9,499 nucleotides of DNA from Rhodospirillales bacterium. Lineage in GTDB: Bacteria > Pseudomonadota > Alphaproteobacteria > Acetobacterales > Acetobacteraceae. Shown piece by piece: positions 1-6,529 of this stretch. Position 1 is the first letter of the stretch. Every line of letters begins with the position of its first letter. The stretch spans positions 1-9,499 of the forward strand of contig CAHJXG010000424.1 of assembly GCA_903644035.1 (NCBI GenBank), in the 5' to 3' direction. Below the pieces are notes generated by a model. The model was not told the origin of the DNA and did not search any database. It saw nothing but the letters and a program-made list of their open reading frames with translations. The position numbers and the translations under genes were made by a program.

Positions 1-119
1 AGCCGACGGCCAAGAAAACCGCCGCGAAGCCGGGACGCAAGGCAGCGCCGCCCACCCCCGCGCCGGCCGCCCCGCCCAAAGCCGCCAAGCGAACACCGGC
101 CACGACACGCCGCCGCTGA
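1..119 (+). CDS. C-terminal tail of a Lys/Ala/Pro-rich basic protein (partial)
   Basis: The window opens inside a reading frame (codons begin at base 3) that stays open for 38 residues and stops with TGA at 117-119. The residues are almost only Ala, Pro, Lys, Arg and Thr (for example AKKTAAKPGRKAAPP), ending in three Arg. Such low-complexity basic tails occur in bacterial histone-H1-like proteins, in PhaF-type granule proteins, and as C-terminal extensions of DNA-binding enzymes such as topoisomerase I. The fold-bearing part lies outside the window, so the family cannot be named. The composition resembles the full-length basic protein at 7928-8227. The glycosyltransferase starts 15 bp after this stop on the same strand, so the two may be co-transcribed. 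The frame is likely real, but the evidence is compositional only. Confidence 0.55.
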   Translation, partial: PTAKKTAAKPGRKAAPPTPAPAAPPKAAKRTPATTRRR

Positions 120-134
120 CCCGCGCATCCCGCC

Positions 135-1355
135 TTGCGGTTCCTGTTCGTCCACCAGAACTTCCCTGGCCAGTTCCTGCACGTCTTGCGGCACCTGGCG
201 GCATCGGCAAAGCACGAGCTGGTGTTCATCACCCAGGAGAACGCCAACGTCATCCCCGGCGTCCGCAAGGCGACCTACCGCGGCCCTGGTGAACTCAACC
301 CCTTCACCCACCGCGACGCGCAGGAATTCGACCATGCGACGGCCCGGGCGCAAAGCGTCGCGCAGGTGGCCGCAAGCCTCAAAGCCCTGGGCTTCCGGCC
401 CGACGTCGTCATCGGCCACCACGGCTGGGGGGAGATGCTGAACCTCGGGGACATATGGCCCGGCGTTCCGATGCTCGGCTACTATGAGTTCTACTACAAT
501 GTGGAGGGGTTCGACGTAAACTTCGACCCGGAGTTCCAGACGCCGGTCGAGGCCCTGCCGCGGGTCCGCGCCAAGAACGCCGTCAACCTGCTGGCGCTCG
601 GCAACCCTGGCCGCGGCATCACCCCCACGCGGTTCCAGCGGTCCACCTACCCCGACTGGGCCCGCGACCGGATCGACGTCCTGCCGGAGGGCGTCAACCT
701 CGACATCTGCCGCCCGGCTCCCGACGCGGCGCAAGCCGCCTTTCAGCACAACCAGCTCGTCGTGCAGCCCGGCGAGAAGCTGGTGACCTACGTCGCCCGC
801 GACCTCGAACCGTATCGCGGCTTCCACGTCATGATGCGCGCCTTGCCCTCCCTGCTGCAGGCCCGGCCGGACGTGACCGTGGCGCTCGTTGGCGGCAACG
901 GCGTGAGCTATGGCGCCCGGCTGCCGGACAGCACCTGGCGGGACCGGATGCTGCGGGAGGTCGGCGCGTCGATCGACCCGGAGCGCGTGCATTTCTGCGG
1001 CCGGATGGACTATGCCGACTATGTCCGCCTGCTGCAGCGGTCAGATGCCCACGTCTATCTCACCTATCCCTTCGTGGCGTCCTGGTCCCTGCGCGAGGCG
1101 CTTGCCATCGGCTGCGCCCTCGTCGCCAGCGACACGGCGCCGGTGCAGGAGTTCGTGAGCCACGGGCAGACCGGCCTGCTCACGCCCTTCCTCGATCCAG
1201 CAGGACTGTCGCGGCGCATCCAGGAGATGCTTGAGGACACCGCCCTTGCGGCCCGCCTGCGGCGCGGCGCACGGGCCTGGGCCGAGCAGCATCTGCGGAT
1301 GGAGGACCACCTGCTCGGCTACGGGCGGCTGATCGAGGCGCTGGTCACCGGGTAG
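135..1355 (+). CDS. Glycosyltransferase family 4 protein
   Basis: A 406-residue, two-domain (GT-B fold) retaining glycosyltransferase, expected to move a sugar from a nucleotide-sugar donor to a cell-surface glycan or glycoconjugate in the cytoplasm. The N-terminal acceptor-side domain (about 1-170) begins with RFLFVHQNFPGQF (2-14) and has GHHGWGE at 94-100, both hallmarks of the Glyco_trans_4_3-type N-domain. The C-terminal donor domain (about 190-385) carries VALVGGNG and the segment around SLREALAIG with Glu321, followed by SDTAPVQE with Glu339. The first Glu of the usual E-x7-E motif is Phe313, which as I recall is normal in this subfamily. The start is TTG at 135. It is chosen because the conserved N-terminus begins exactly there, although no good Shine-Dalgarno precedes it. 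The true donor, acceptor and glycan are unknown. It sits 15 bp after a basic protein and 68 bp before the rhodanese. Confidence 0.9.
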   Translation: MRFLFVHQNFPGQFLHVLRHLAASAKHELVFITQENANVIPGVRKATYRGPGELNPFTHRDAQEFDHATARAQSVAQVAASLKALGFRPDVVIGHHGWGEMLNLGDIWPGVPMLGYYEFYYNVEGFDVNFDPEFQTPVEALPRVRAKNAVNLLALGNPGRGITPTRFQRSTYPDWARDRIDVLPEGVNLDICRPAPDAAQAAFQHNQLVVQPGEKLVTYVARDLEPYRGFHVMMRALPSLLQARPDVTVALVGGNGVSYGARLPDSTWRDRMLREVGASIDPERVHFCGRMDYADYVRLLQRSDAHVYLTYPFVASWSLREALAIGCALVASDTAPVQEFVSHGQTGLLTPFLDPAGLSRRIQEMLEDTALAARLRRGARAWAEQHLRMEDHLLGYGRLIEALVTG

Positions 1356-1410
1356 AGGACACGCCGTGCGGTTTGTGCTTTCAGGCACGCTGGGGCACCT
1401 TCGGCGCAAC

Positions 1411-1416
1411 GGGAGA
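1411..1416 (+). promoter_or_regulatory. Shine-Dalgarno that decides the rhodanese start
   Basis: GGGAGA lies 7 bp before ATG 1424 and has no counterpart before the upstream in-frame ATG at 1373. This supports the shorter 136-residue product. Confidence 0.6.
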
Positions 1417-1423
1417 ATGCAGC

Positions 1424-1834
1424 ATGATTGAAAACGTCAGCCCGACACAGGTCTGGGACGCGCTCCGCACCGATCCGGACGCCCAGGTCGTCGATGTCCG
1501 GACGGATGTCGAATGGGCCTATGTCGGCCTGCCCGACCTCGCGGCGGCCGACAAGCAGCCGGTGCTGATCCCCTGGCAGCTCTTTCCGTCAATGCAGGTC
1601 AACACGGGCTTCGTCGATCAGCTGAAGCAGGCCGGGCTGACGCCGTCGCACAAGATCTACTTCCTGTGCCGGAGCGGCGTGCGCAGCCTCGCCGCCGCGC
1701 AGGCGGCGCAGGGGGCCGGCTTTCCCCACGCCTACAACATCACGGACGGCTTTGAAGGGCCGCCAGACGAGGACGGCCACCGCGGGACGGTCGCCGGCTG
1801 GAAGGCCGAGTCGCTGCCCTGGCGGCAACGGTAG
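1424..1834 (+). CDS. Single-domain rhodanese-like protein
   Basis: A 136-residue cytoplasmic protein with one rhodanese domain filling nearly its whole length. VVDVRTDVEW near residues 23-32 is the usual N-terminal strand signature. FLCRSGVRS carries the active-site Cys82 in a loop of the C-R-S-G-x-R type, which in rhodaneses holds a persulfide during sulfur transfer from thiosulfate or another donor. The C-terminus (about 100-130) has the ITDGFEG and GW(K) segment common in this family. The frame is open from 1373, but ATG at 1424 is preferred because GGGAGA (1411-1416) sits 7 bp before it and the upstream 17 residues do not look like part of the domain. The physiological sulfur donor and acceptor cannot be read from context. 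The stop lies 3 bp from the convergent stop of the DUF2272 gene. Confidence 0.9.
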   Translation: MIENVSPTQVWDALRTDPDAQVVDVRTDVEWAYVGLPDLAAADKQPVLIPWQLFPSMQVNTGFVDQLKQAGLTPSHKIYFLCRSGVRSLAAAQAAQGAGFPHAYNITDGFEGPPDEDGHRGTVAGWKAESLPWRQR

Positions 1835-1837
1835 CGG

Positions 1838-2650
1838 CTACTCGTCGTACAGCACGCGCACCACGACGAACCAGTCGTAGCGCGGGTCGGCCACGCGCCC
1901 GTCCGCGTCGGACAGCATCCCGGCCGCCGTCGTCGGCACGTGCTTCATCGTGACGCCGCCGCCGATGTTGCCCCCGACCGTCGTGAGCTGGCCGGGCGCC
2001 GCCATCGCCACGATGTCGCAATGCCCGAAGAACCGCGCGCCCGAGAGATCCTCGAACCTCATGCGCCGCACTCTGCCCCGGCTGACGCAGATCAGGTCAC
2101 CGGGCTGCGGGGCATAGGCCTCGGGCCGCTCCGCCCGCAGCGCCCCGGTGCCCTGCACGGCGGCGTTGATGTAGTCGGCATGAAGCGGCGAGTAGGGAAA
2201 CCGCCGTCCCGCCCCGGCGGAGCGCATGACATAGGACACGAACGCCGCCGACCACGCCGGGGCGTCGCCTTGGTAGAGCTGGCCATCCTCGTCGTATTTG
2301 CTCGTCCACCCGCTCTCCCGCGACCCGGCGTCCTGGCCAAGCCACCAATACTCGCCGACGCGCTGCCAGAGGCCCGGCTGCTTGTCCGGACGCAGGTTGC
2401 GGGGCAGGGGGTGGTCCTCATCCGGCGGGGTGTCGTCCACCAGGGCGCCGAACCCGCGCCATTCCCGCAGCGTGATGCCGATGGCGTTCGCGCGGGAGAA
2501 CGGCTCGAACGGGCGCTTGGCGAAGTCGGCGACGTGCTGGTCAAGCGACGCCAGCGGCATCGCAGGCGACGCAGTGCCCGCCACGGGCGGCACAGGGCGC
2601 GTCGCGCAGGCGGCCAGCACGAGCAGAAGCGACAAGCCGCGCAGAAGCAT
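1838..2650 (-). CDS. DUF2272 lipoprotein, CHAP/NlpC-like fold suspected
   Basis: A 270-residue protein from ATG at 2650. The N-terminus is a lipoprotein signal: one Arg, a hydrophobic run, then the lipobox LAAC with Cys15, so it should be lipidated and exported, probably to the outer membrane. A TTG start at 2677 would add nine residues but has no Shine-Dalgarno. After a Pro/Ala-rich linker, the domain spans about 50-265 and has DUF2272 landmarks: AWSAAFVSYVMRSAG (132-146), SPLHADYINAA, QPGDLICVSRG, FFGHCDIVA and TTVGGNIGGGV. The order and spacing resemble CHAP/NlpC-P60 amidases, in which W-C-A-x-F-V, G-H-x-x-I-V and G-N supply Cys, His and a polar residue. Here the matching positions are Ser134, His210 and Asn228. 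The family has no firmly known activity that I can name. A cell-wall role is inference. It lies downstream of mtnA on the same strand. Confidence 0.8.
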   Translation of the reverse strand: MLLRGLSLLLVLAACATRPVPPVAGTASPAMPLASLDQHVADFAKRPFEPFSRANAIGITLREWRGFGALVDDTPPDEDHPLPRNLRPDKQPGLWQRVGEYWWLGQDAGSRESGWTSKYDEDGQLYQGDAPAWSAAFVSYVMRSAGAGRRFPYSPLHADYINAAVQGTGALRAERPEAYAPQPGDLICVSRGRVRRMRFEDLSGARFFGHCDIVAMAAPGQLTTVGGNIGGGVTMKHVPTTAAGMLSDADGRVADPRYDWFVVVRVLYDE

Positions 2651-2694
2651 ACGCGGCCTAATGACACGATTACGCAATTATTTCAACTGAATGG

Positions 2695-2703
2695 ATTATC
2701 GCA
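2695..2703 (-). promoter_or_regulatory. Candidate extended -10 promoter for the DUF2272 gene
   Basis: Reading the minus strand, TGC-GATAAT forms an extended -10 box (TGn followed by a one-mismatch TATAAT) within an AT-rich patch (2660-2705) that stands out from its GC-rich surroundings. It would start transcription near 2688, about 40 bases before ATG 2650. No convincing -35 is visible, which extended -10 promoters can tolerate. This would let the DUF2272 gene be expressed apart from mtnA. Confidence 0.35.
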
Positions 2704-2726
2704 GGCGCGGCGCGGGGCTCAGGCCG

Positions 2727-3842
2727 TCACGCGCGGTCCCGGAACATCGCCTGCAGGCTTTCTGCCGTCGCCTCGCACCGTCCGCGCTCGGTAATCAGCC
2801 CGGTCAGCAGGCGGGCGGGGGTCACGTCGAAGGCCGGGTTCGCGGCCGGGCTGCTGGTCGGCGTGACGCGGACCGTGGCGAGCTGTCCGTCCGTCCCGCG
2901 CCCGGTCACGGTCGTGACCTCCGTCGCGTCGCGCTCCTCGATGGGGATGTCGCGCACGCCGTCCGAGACCGTCCAGTCGATGGTGCTCGACGGCACCGCC
3001 ACCCAGAACGGCACCTTGTTGTCGTGGGCCGCCAGCGCCTTCAGATAGGTGCCGATCTTGTTGGCGGCGTCGCCCGTCCGCGTGACCCGGTCGGCGCCCA
3101 CGATGGCCAGGTCCACCCGCCCATGCTGCATCAGGTGCCCGCCGGCATTGTCGGAGATCACCGTGTGCGGCACGCCGTGCCTGCCGAGTTCCCAGGCGGT
3201 CAGCGCGGCACCCTGGTTGCGCGGCCGGGTCTCGTCCACCCAGACGTGCACCGGCACGCCGGCATCGTGCGCCATGTAGATGGGCGCCAGCGCCGTGCCC
3301 CAATCGACCGTCGCGAGCCAGCCCGCGTTGCAGTGCGTCAGGATGTTGACCGGCTGGCCCGGCGTTGTGCCCTCCGCCCCGGCCTTCGCCTCCGCCGCCT
3401 GCTGGATCAGCGGCAGACCGTGCCGTCCGATGGCGGCGTTCTGCTCCACGTCTTCCTCGGCGATGGCGGCGGCCTCGGCATAGGCGGCGGCGACGCGCTG
3501 CCCGGCGAGCGTGTTGCGCAGCCGGGTCAACATGCGGTCGAGCGCCCAGCGCAGGTTGATCGCCGTGGGCCGCGTGCCCGCAAGCTGCGCCGCCGCCCGC
3601 TCCATAGCGTCGGTGCTGGGGTCGTCGCGCAGGGCCAGCGCCAGGCCATAGGCCGCGACCACCCCGATCAGCGGCGCCCCACGGATCTGCATGCTCGTGA
3701 TGGCATGGGCGGCCTGCCGCAGCGTCGCGAGGCGCAGGAAGTCCAGGGACCATGGCAGCTTGGTCTGGTCGATGACGCGGACGGACCAGCGGTCGCCCTC
3801 GTCCACCCAGACCGCGCGGTAGGGAGTGCCGTCGATCTTCAT
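2727..3842 (-). CDS. mtnA: Methylthioribose-1-phosphate isomerase
   Basis: A 371-residue cytoplasmic enzyme of the eIF2B-alpha/beta/delta-like sugar isomerase family. It converts 5-methylthioribose-1-phosphate to methylthioribulose-1-phosphate in methylthioadenosine salvage. Landmarks are all present and in order: [13 protein letters not shown] (54-66), [12 protein letters not shown] with catalytic Cys171, [19 protein letters not shown] (201-219), VGADRV with catalytic Asp251, NKIGTY (261-266) and [14 protein letters not shown] (335-348). The length fits the family. ATG 3842 is chosen over upstream in-frame codons because AGAGG lies 5 bp before it and the conserved N-terminus starts there. 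The start follows the UPF0262 stop by 8 bp. No mtnP, mtnK, mtnB, mtnC or mtnD is next to it, so the rest of the salvage pathway, or a DHAP-type or isoprenoid-type shunt, must lie elsewhere. Confidence 0.96.
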   Translation of the reverse strand: MKIDGTPYRAVWVDEGDRWSVRVIDQTKLPWSLDFLRLATLRQAAHAITSMQIRGAPLIGVVAAYGLALALRDDPSTDAMERAAAQLAGTRPTAINLRWALDRMLTRLRNTLAGQRVAAAYAEAAAIAEEDVEQNAAIGRHGLPLIQQAAEAKAGAEGTTPGQPVNILTHCNAGWLATVDWGTALAPIYMAHDAGVPVHVWVDETRPRNQGAALTAWELGRHGVPHTVISDNAGGHLMQHGRVDLAIVGADRVTRTGDAANKIGTYLKALAAHDNKVPFWVAVPSSTIDWTVSDGVRDIPIEERDATEVTTVTGRGTDGQLATVRVTPTSSPAANPAFDVTPARLLTGLITERGRCEATAESLQAMFRDRA

Positions 3843-3847
3843 ATGCG

Positions 3848-3852
3848 CCTCT
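3848..3852 (-). promoter_or_regulatory. mtnA Shine-Dalgarno overlapping the UPF0262 stop
   Basis: On the minus strand AGAGG shares its first two bases with the TAG stop of UPF0262 and stands 5 bp before the mtnA ATG. This favours terminating ribosomes re-starting on mtnA. Confidence 0.6.
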
Positions 3853-4357
3853 AGATACGTTGGTGCAGGACGCAGACCAGGGTGAACAGCCGCCGGGCCG
3901 TCTCGTGGTCGATGCGGGCCTTGTTCTCCAGCCGCTCCCGCAGCAGCGCCGCCCCTTCGTTGTGCAGGCCGCGGCGCCCCATGTCGATGGCCTGGATGCG
4001 CTGCTCCCGGCCTTCCTCCACCGCCATCATGTGGCTGTCCACCAGAAGCTGGTAGTCCTTGATCAGCCCGCGGAACGGGCCGAGCGCCAGCACCAGCATC
4101 TGCAGCGGCGCATCCGCGGCGTCCCGCACGTCGAACACCAGCCGCCCCTCCTGCACGGAGAGGTGCAGCACGTACGGGCCCGGCGGCGCCGCCCGTTCGG
4201 ACGTGCCGCACAGCGCAAACTGGTTCTCGAACTCAAGGTCGGCGACCGCCTGCGCCCGGTCGGCGTCCAGCAGGGGGTTGAGCCGGGTCAGCGCCTCTCC
4301 CGCCAGGACGACGCGATCAAGCCCCTTGGCGTGAACCGCTGCCGTGTCCTCGGTCAC
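3851..4357 (-). CDS. UPF0262 family protein
   Basis: A 168-residue protein of the UPF0262 family, which is widespread in Alphaproteobacteria and without an assigned biochemical role. Recognised by the conserved C-terminal half: [17 protein letters not shown] (63-79), [19 protein letters not shown] (90-108), [14 protein letters not shown] (123-136) and [14 protein letters not shown] (152-165). No signal peptide or membrane segment is seen, so it is probably cytoplasmic. The start is GTG at 4357, overlapping the DUF983 stop as GTGA (4354-4357). The upstream reading frame is open much further but only as a shadow of the DUF983 gene. The N-terminal 50 residues look a little longer than in members I remember. 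From my knowledge of other alphaproteobacteria this family often sits near hisD and a low-molecular-weight phosphatase; here it is instead between DUF983 and mtnA. Confidence 0.9.
   Translation of the reverse strand: MTEDTAAVHAKGLDRVVLAGEALTRLNPLLDADRAQAVADLEFENQFALCGTSERAAPPGPYVLHLSVQEGRLVFDVRDAADAPLQMLVLALGPFRGLIKDYQLLVDSHMMAVEEGREQRIQAIDMGRRGLHNEGAALLRERLENKARIDHETARRLFTLVCVLHQRI
4354..4357 (-). other. GTGA stop/start overlap (DUF983/UPF0262)
   Basis: The TGA of DUF983 (4356-4354) and the GTG of UPF0262 (4357-4355) share bases, so translation of the two is likely coupled. Only a weak GGA precedes the GTG, consistent with dependence on the upstream ribosome. Confidence 0.75.
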
Positions 4358-4791
4358 TCGTCGTCCGATTTGGCCATGCCCAGCTTCAGCATCAGCCCAA
4401 GCGTCGCCCCTTTGACCGGCCGCAGGAACAGGAACGTCATGACCAGGCTGACCGGCAGCCAGATCGCGGCCTGCACCCAGAGGTCCGGCTTGTAGGCGCC
4501 GTCGACCCAGAGCATGAGACCCACGATAATGTGACCCACGATGAAGATCGTGAAGTAGGGCGGCGCGTCGTCGGCCCGGAACTTGCCCAGCGGCGCGCCG
4601 CAGGCCACGCAGGCCGGCACCACGCTCAGGTAGCCGTTGAAGCAATGGGTCTGCCCGCACGCCGGGCAGCGGCCCATCAGGCCGCGCCGCATGGCGGTGA
4701 GCAGGGGCGGCACGGGCCAGGGCGGTGCGGATGGGGTGCGATCCGGCTGCCAGCGAATGGGAGGGGTCTGATCGGGCACGACAGGCCTCAT
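4354..4791 (-). CDS. DUF983 small membrane protein with two CxxC motifs
   Basis: A 145-residue protein. After a Pro-rich N-terminus (1-30), GRCPACGQTHCFNGYL carries Cys42 and Cys45, and a second CVACG pair carries Cys61 and Cys64. Together they look like a four-Cys metal-binding knuckle. FRADDAPPYF (71-80) is the typical DUF983 signature just before two membrane helices (about 80-97 and 104-123), and a short polar tail KSDDE ends it. The family is known from alphaproteobacteria, and I know no proven reaction for it. The start is uncertain: ATG 4791 is given, but ATG 4827 is in frame and would add 12 residues, and neither has a clear Shine-Dalgarno. It is the first gene of the minus-strand unit DUF983-UPF0262-mtnA and overlaps UPF0262 by 4 bases. 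Confidence 0.88.
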   Translation of the reverse strand: MRPVVPDQTPPIRWQPDRTPSAPPWPVPPLLTAMRRGLMGRCPACGQTHCFNGYLSVVPACVACGAPLGKFRADDAPPYFTIFIVGHIIVGLMLWVDGAYKPDLWVQAAIWLPVSLVMTFLFLRPVKGATLGLMLKLGMAKSDDE

Positions 4792-4814
4792 GTGCCGGAG
4801 TGAAGCGTGCAAGC

Positions 4815-4872
4815 TTGATCCAGTCATACGCCGGGTCAAGGGTGAGATTATGTCAAGCACGCCCGGGATCAA
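4815..4872. repeat. Spaced inverted repeat TTGATCC / GGATCAA
   Basis: TTGATCC (4815-4821) and its exact reverse complement GGATCAA (4866-4872) are separated by 44 bp. Between them GTCAAG occurs twice in the same orientation (4835-4840 and 4852-4857). The rest of the non-coding gap (4873-5016) holds the plus-strand promoter candidate and nothing else I can name. The arms flank the minus-strand promoter candidate, so a regulator site is possible, but 7-bp arms could be chance. Confidence 0.3.
4845..4872 (-). promoter_or_regulatory. Candidate promoter for the DUF983-UPF0262-mtnA unit
   Basis: On the minus strand TTGATC (4872-4867) precedes a -10-like stretch reading either TAATCT (4850-4845, 16-bp spacer) or CATAAT (4852-4847, 14-bp spacer). 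A TTGACA (4856-4851) overlaps the same stretch but has no -10 at normal distance. Transcription would begin near 4838, about 45 bases before ATG 4791. Assigned by eye. Confidence 0.3.
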
Positions 4873-4939
4873 CCCGATGCCCTGCGCTGGGCTGGACCGC
4901 GCCCCATCGTCCGGACAGCGCGGAACGTCGGGCGGCGTG

Positions 4940-4968
4940 TTGCCGAGCCGGCCCGGCGACATTATGAC
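4940..4968 (+). promoter_or_regulatory. Candidate sigma-70 promoter for prpDC
   Basis: TTGCCG (4940-4945) and TATGAC (4963-4968) are separated by 17 bp, and transcription would start near 4975, giving a leader of about 42 bases before ATG 5017. It is the best plus-strand match in the divergent gap. No gene for a regulator (PrpR or PrpQ type) is adjacent. Confidence 0.4.
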
Positions 4969-5004
4969 CGCATCCCAGCAGCGCCCAGCCCCACCGAGCT
5001 TTCC

Positions 5005-5009
5005 AGGAA
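5005..5009 (+). promoter_or_regulatory. Shine-Dalgarno of prpD
   Basis: AGGAA lies 7 bp before ATG 5017 and fixes the start of the dehydratase. Confidence 0.65.
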
Positions 5010-5016
5010 CCCGCCC

Positions 5017-6516
5017 ATGCAGACGCACGATGTCCGCGTCCATCCCTCGAAGTCGAAGCTGGCGCGGGAGGACCAGTTGGCGTGGAAGATCGCCGCCACC
5101 GCCGCCGACCCGGTCGCCGTGCCGGGGGAGACGGCCGAGATGATCGTGAACCGGGTCATCGACAACGCCGCGGTCGCGATCGCCAGCGTCAACCGCCATT
5201 CCTGCACCAGCGCCCGCGACATGGCGCTGGGCCACGCGCGGCCTGGCGGCGCCACGGTGTTCGGGATGGGCGACGGCGTGCGCGTCAGCCCGGAATGGGC
5301 GGCCTGGGCCAACGGCACCGCCGTCCGTGAGCTGGACATGCACGACACGTTCCTGGCGGCCGATTACAGCCATCCCGGCGACAACATCCCGCCGATCCTG
5401 GCGGTGGCGCAAACCCTGGGGAAGTCCGGCGCCGAGCTGCTGCGCGGGCTGGCCACCGGCTATGAGGTCCAGATCGACCTGGTGCGCGCCATCTGCCTGC
5501 ACGAGCACAAGATCGACCACATCGCCCACCTCTGCCCTGCCCAGGCCGCCGGCATCGGCACGCTCCTGGGACTGGACACGGCCACCATCTACCAGGCCGT
5601 CCAGCAGGCGGTGCACGTGAGCTTCACCACAAGGCAGAGCCGCAAGGGCGAGATCAGCTCCTGGAAGGCCTATGCTCCCGCCCATGCCGGGAAGCTGGCG
5701 ATCGAGGCGGTGGACCGGGCGATGCGCGGGGAGGGCGGGCCCTCCCCGATCTACGAGGGCGAGGACAGCGTCATCGCCTGGATGCTGGGCGGCCCGGAGG
5801 CGCACTACCAGGTCCCGCTGCCTGGCCCCGGCGAGGCCAAGCGCGCCATCATGGACAGCTACACCAAGCAGCACTCGGCGGAGTACCAGAGCCAGGCGCT
5901 GATCGACCTCGCCTTCCGCATGGGAAAGCGGGTCACGGACTGGGATGCGGTCAAGGAGGTGGTGATCGAGACCAGCCACCACACGCACTACGTCATCGGC
6001 ACCGGGGCGAACGACCCGCAGAAGATGGACCCGTTTGCCTCCCGCGAGACGCTCGACCATTCGATCATGTACATCGTCGCGGTGGCCCTCCAGGACGGCG
6101 CCTGGCACCACGTCCATTCCTACGCGCCGGAGCGGGCGCAGCGGCCGGACACCGTGGCGCTGTGGCACAAGGTCCGCACCGTCGAGGACCCGAAATGGAC
6201 CGAGCGCTACCACGCGCGCCGCCACGAGGACCTGGCCTTCGGCGGGCGCATCGAGCTGCGGATGCAGGACGGCAGCGTGATCGCCGACGAGATGGCGGTC
6301 GCCAACGCGCACCCGAACGGCGCCACGCCCTGGACGCGCCCGGATTACGTGAACAAGTTCCGCGTCATGACCGAGGGGCTGGTCGCGCCCGCGGAGGCCG
6401 ACCGCTTCCTGCAAGCCTGCGAGGAGCTGCCGGGCCTGCCCGCCGGGGCGCTGCACCGCCTGCACGTCGCGATGCCTGACGGCACCGTGCGGACCGGCAA
6501 GCCTGGCATCTTTTAG
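5017..6516 (+). CDS. prpD: 2-methylcitrate dehydratase, mycobacterial-type PrpD
   Basis: A 499-residue cytoplasmic enzyme of the MmgE/PrpD family. It dehydrates 2-methylcitrate to 2-methyl-cis-aconitate in the methylcitrate cycle that removes propionyl-CoA. The N-terminus [17 protein letters not shown] and the blocks [10 protein letters not shown] (45-54), [20 protein letters not shown] (104-123), [12 protein letters not shown] (161-172), [21 protein letters not shown] (206-226), [13 protein letters not shown] and [20 protein letters not shown] closely follow the PrpD I remember from Mycobacterium rather than E. coli PrpD. The N-terminal helical domain runs to about 270 and the smaller alpha/beta domain follows. 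The start is ATG 5017 with AGGAA upstream. prpC follows after 13 bp, which supports the assignment to 2-methylcitrate rather than another MmgE/PrpD substrate. The minus strand is also open through most of this gene, as a composition shadow. Confidence 0.94.
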   Translation: MQTHDVRVHPSKSKLAREDQLAWKIAATAADPVAVPGETAEMIVNRVIDNAAVAIASVNRHSCTSARDMALGHARPGGATVFGMGDGVRVSPEWAAWANGTAVRELDMHDTFLAADYSHPGDNIPPILAVAQTLGKSGAELLRGLATGYEVQIDLVRAICLHEHKIDHIAHLCPAQAAGIGTLLGLDTATIYQAVQQAVHVSFTTRQSRKGEISSWKAYAPAHAGKLAIEAVDRAMRGEGGPSPIYEGEDSVIAWMLGGPEAHYQVPLPGPGEAKRAIMDSYTKQHSAEYQSQALIDLAFRMGKRVTDWDAVKEVVIETSHHTHYVIGTGANDPQKMDPFASRETLDHSIMYIVAVALQDGAWHHVHSYAPERAQRPDTVALWHKVRTVEDPKWTERYHARRHEDLAFGGRIELRMQDGSVIADEMAVANAHPNGATPWTRPDYVNKFRVMTEGLVAPAEADRFLQACEELPGLPAGALHRLHVAMPDGTVRTGKPGIF

Positions 6517-6521
6517 GAAGG
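6515..6521 (+). promoter_or_regulatory. prpC Shine-Dalgarno overlapping the prpD stop
   Basis: AGGAAGG begins inside the TAG stop of prpD and lies 8 bp before ATG 6530. It is one of the strongest Shine-Dalgarno matches in the window and ties prpC translation to prpD. Confidence 0.7.
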
Positions 6522-6529
6522 CGAACGAG

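Noticed and set aside
1940..2794. Plus-strand 284-codon open frame
   Set aside because: It is antisense to the DUF2272 gene, lacks a Shine-Dalgarno, and has low-complexity Arg/Ala/His content.
2691..3854. Plus-strand 387-codon open frame
   Set aside because: It is antisense to mtnA, whose catalytic motifs are complete. The translated composition is Arg/Gly/His-rich with no recognisable fold.
4790..5143. Plus-strand 117-codon frame in the divergent gap
   Set aside because: It has no Shine-Dalgarno, runs into prpD out of frame, and turns into Arg/Pro/Ser low complexity.
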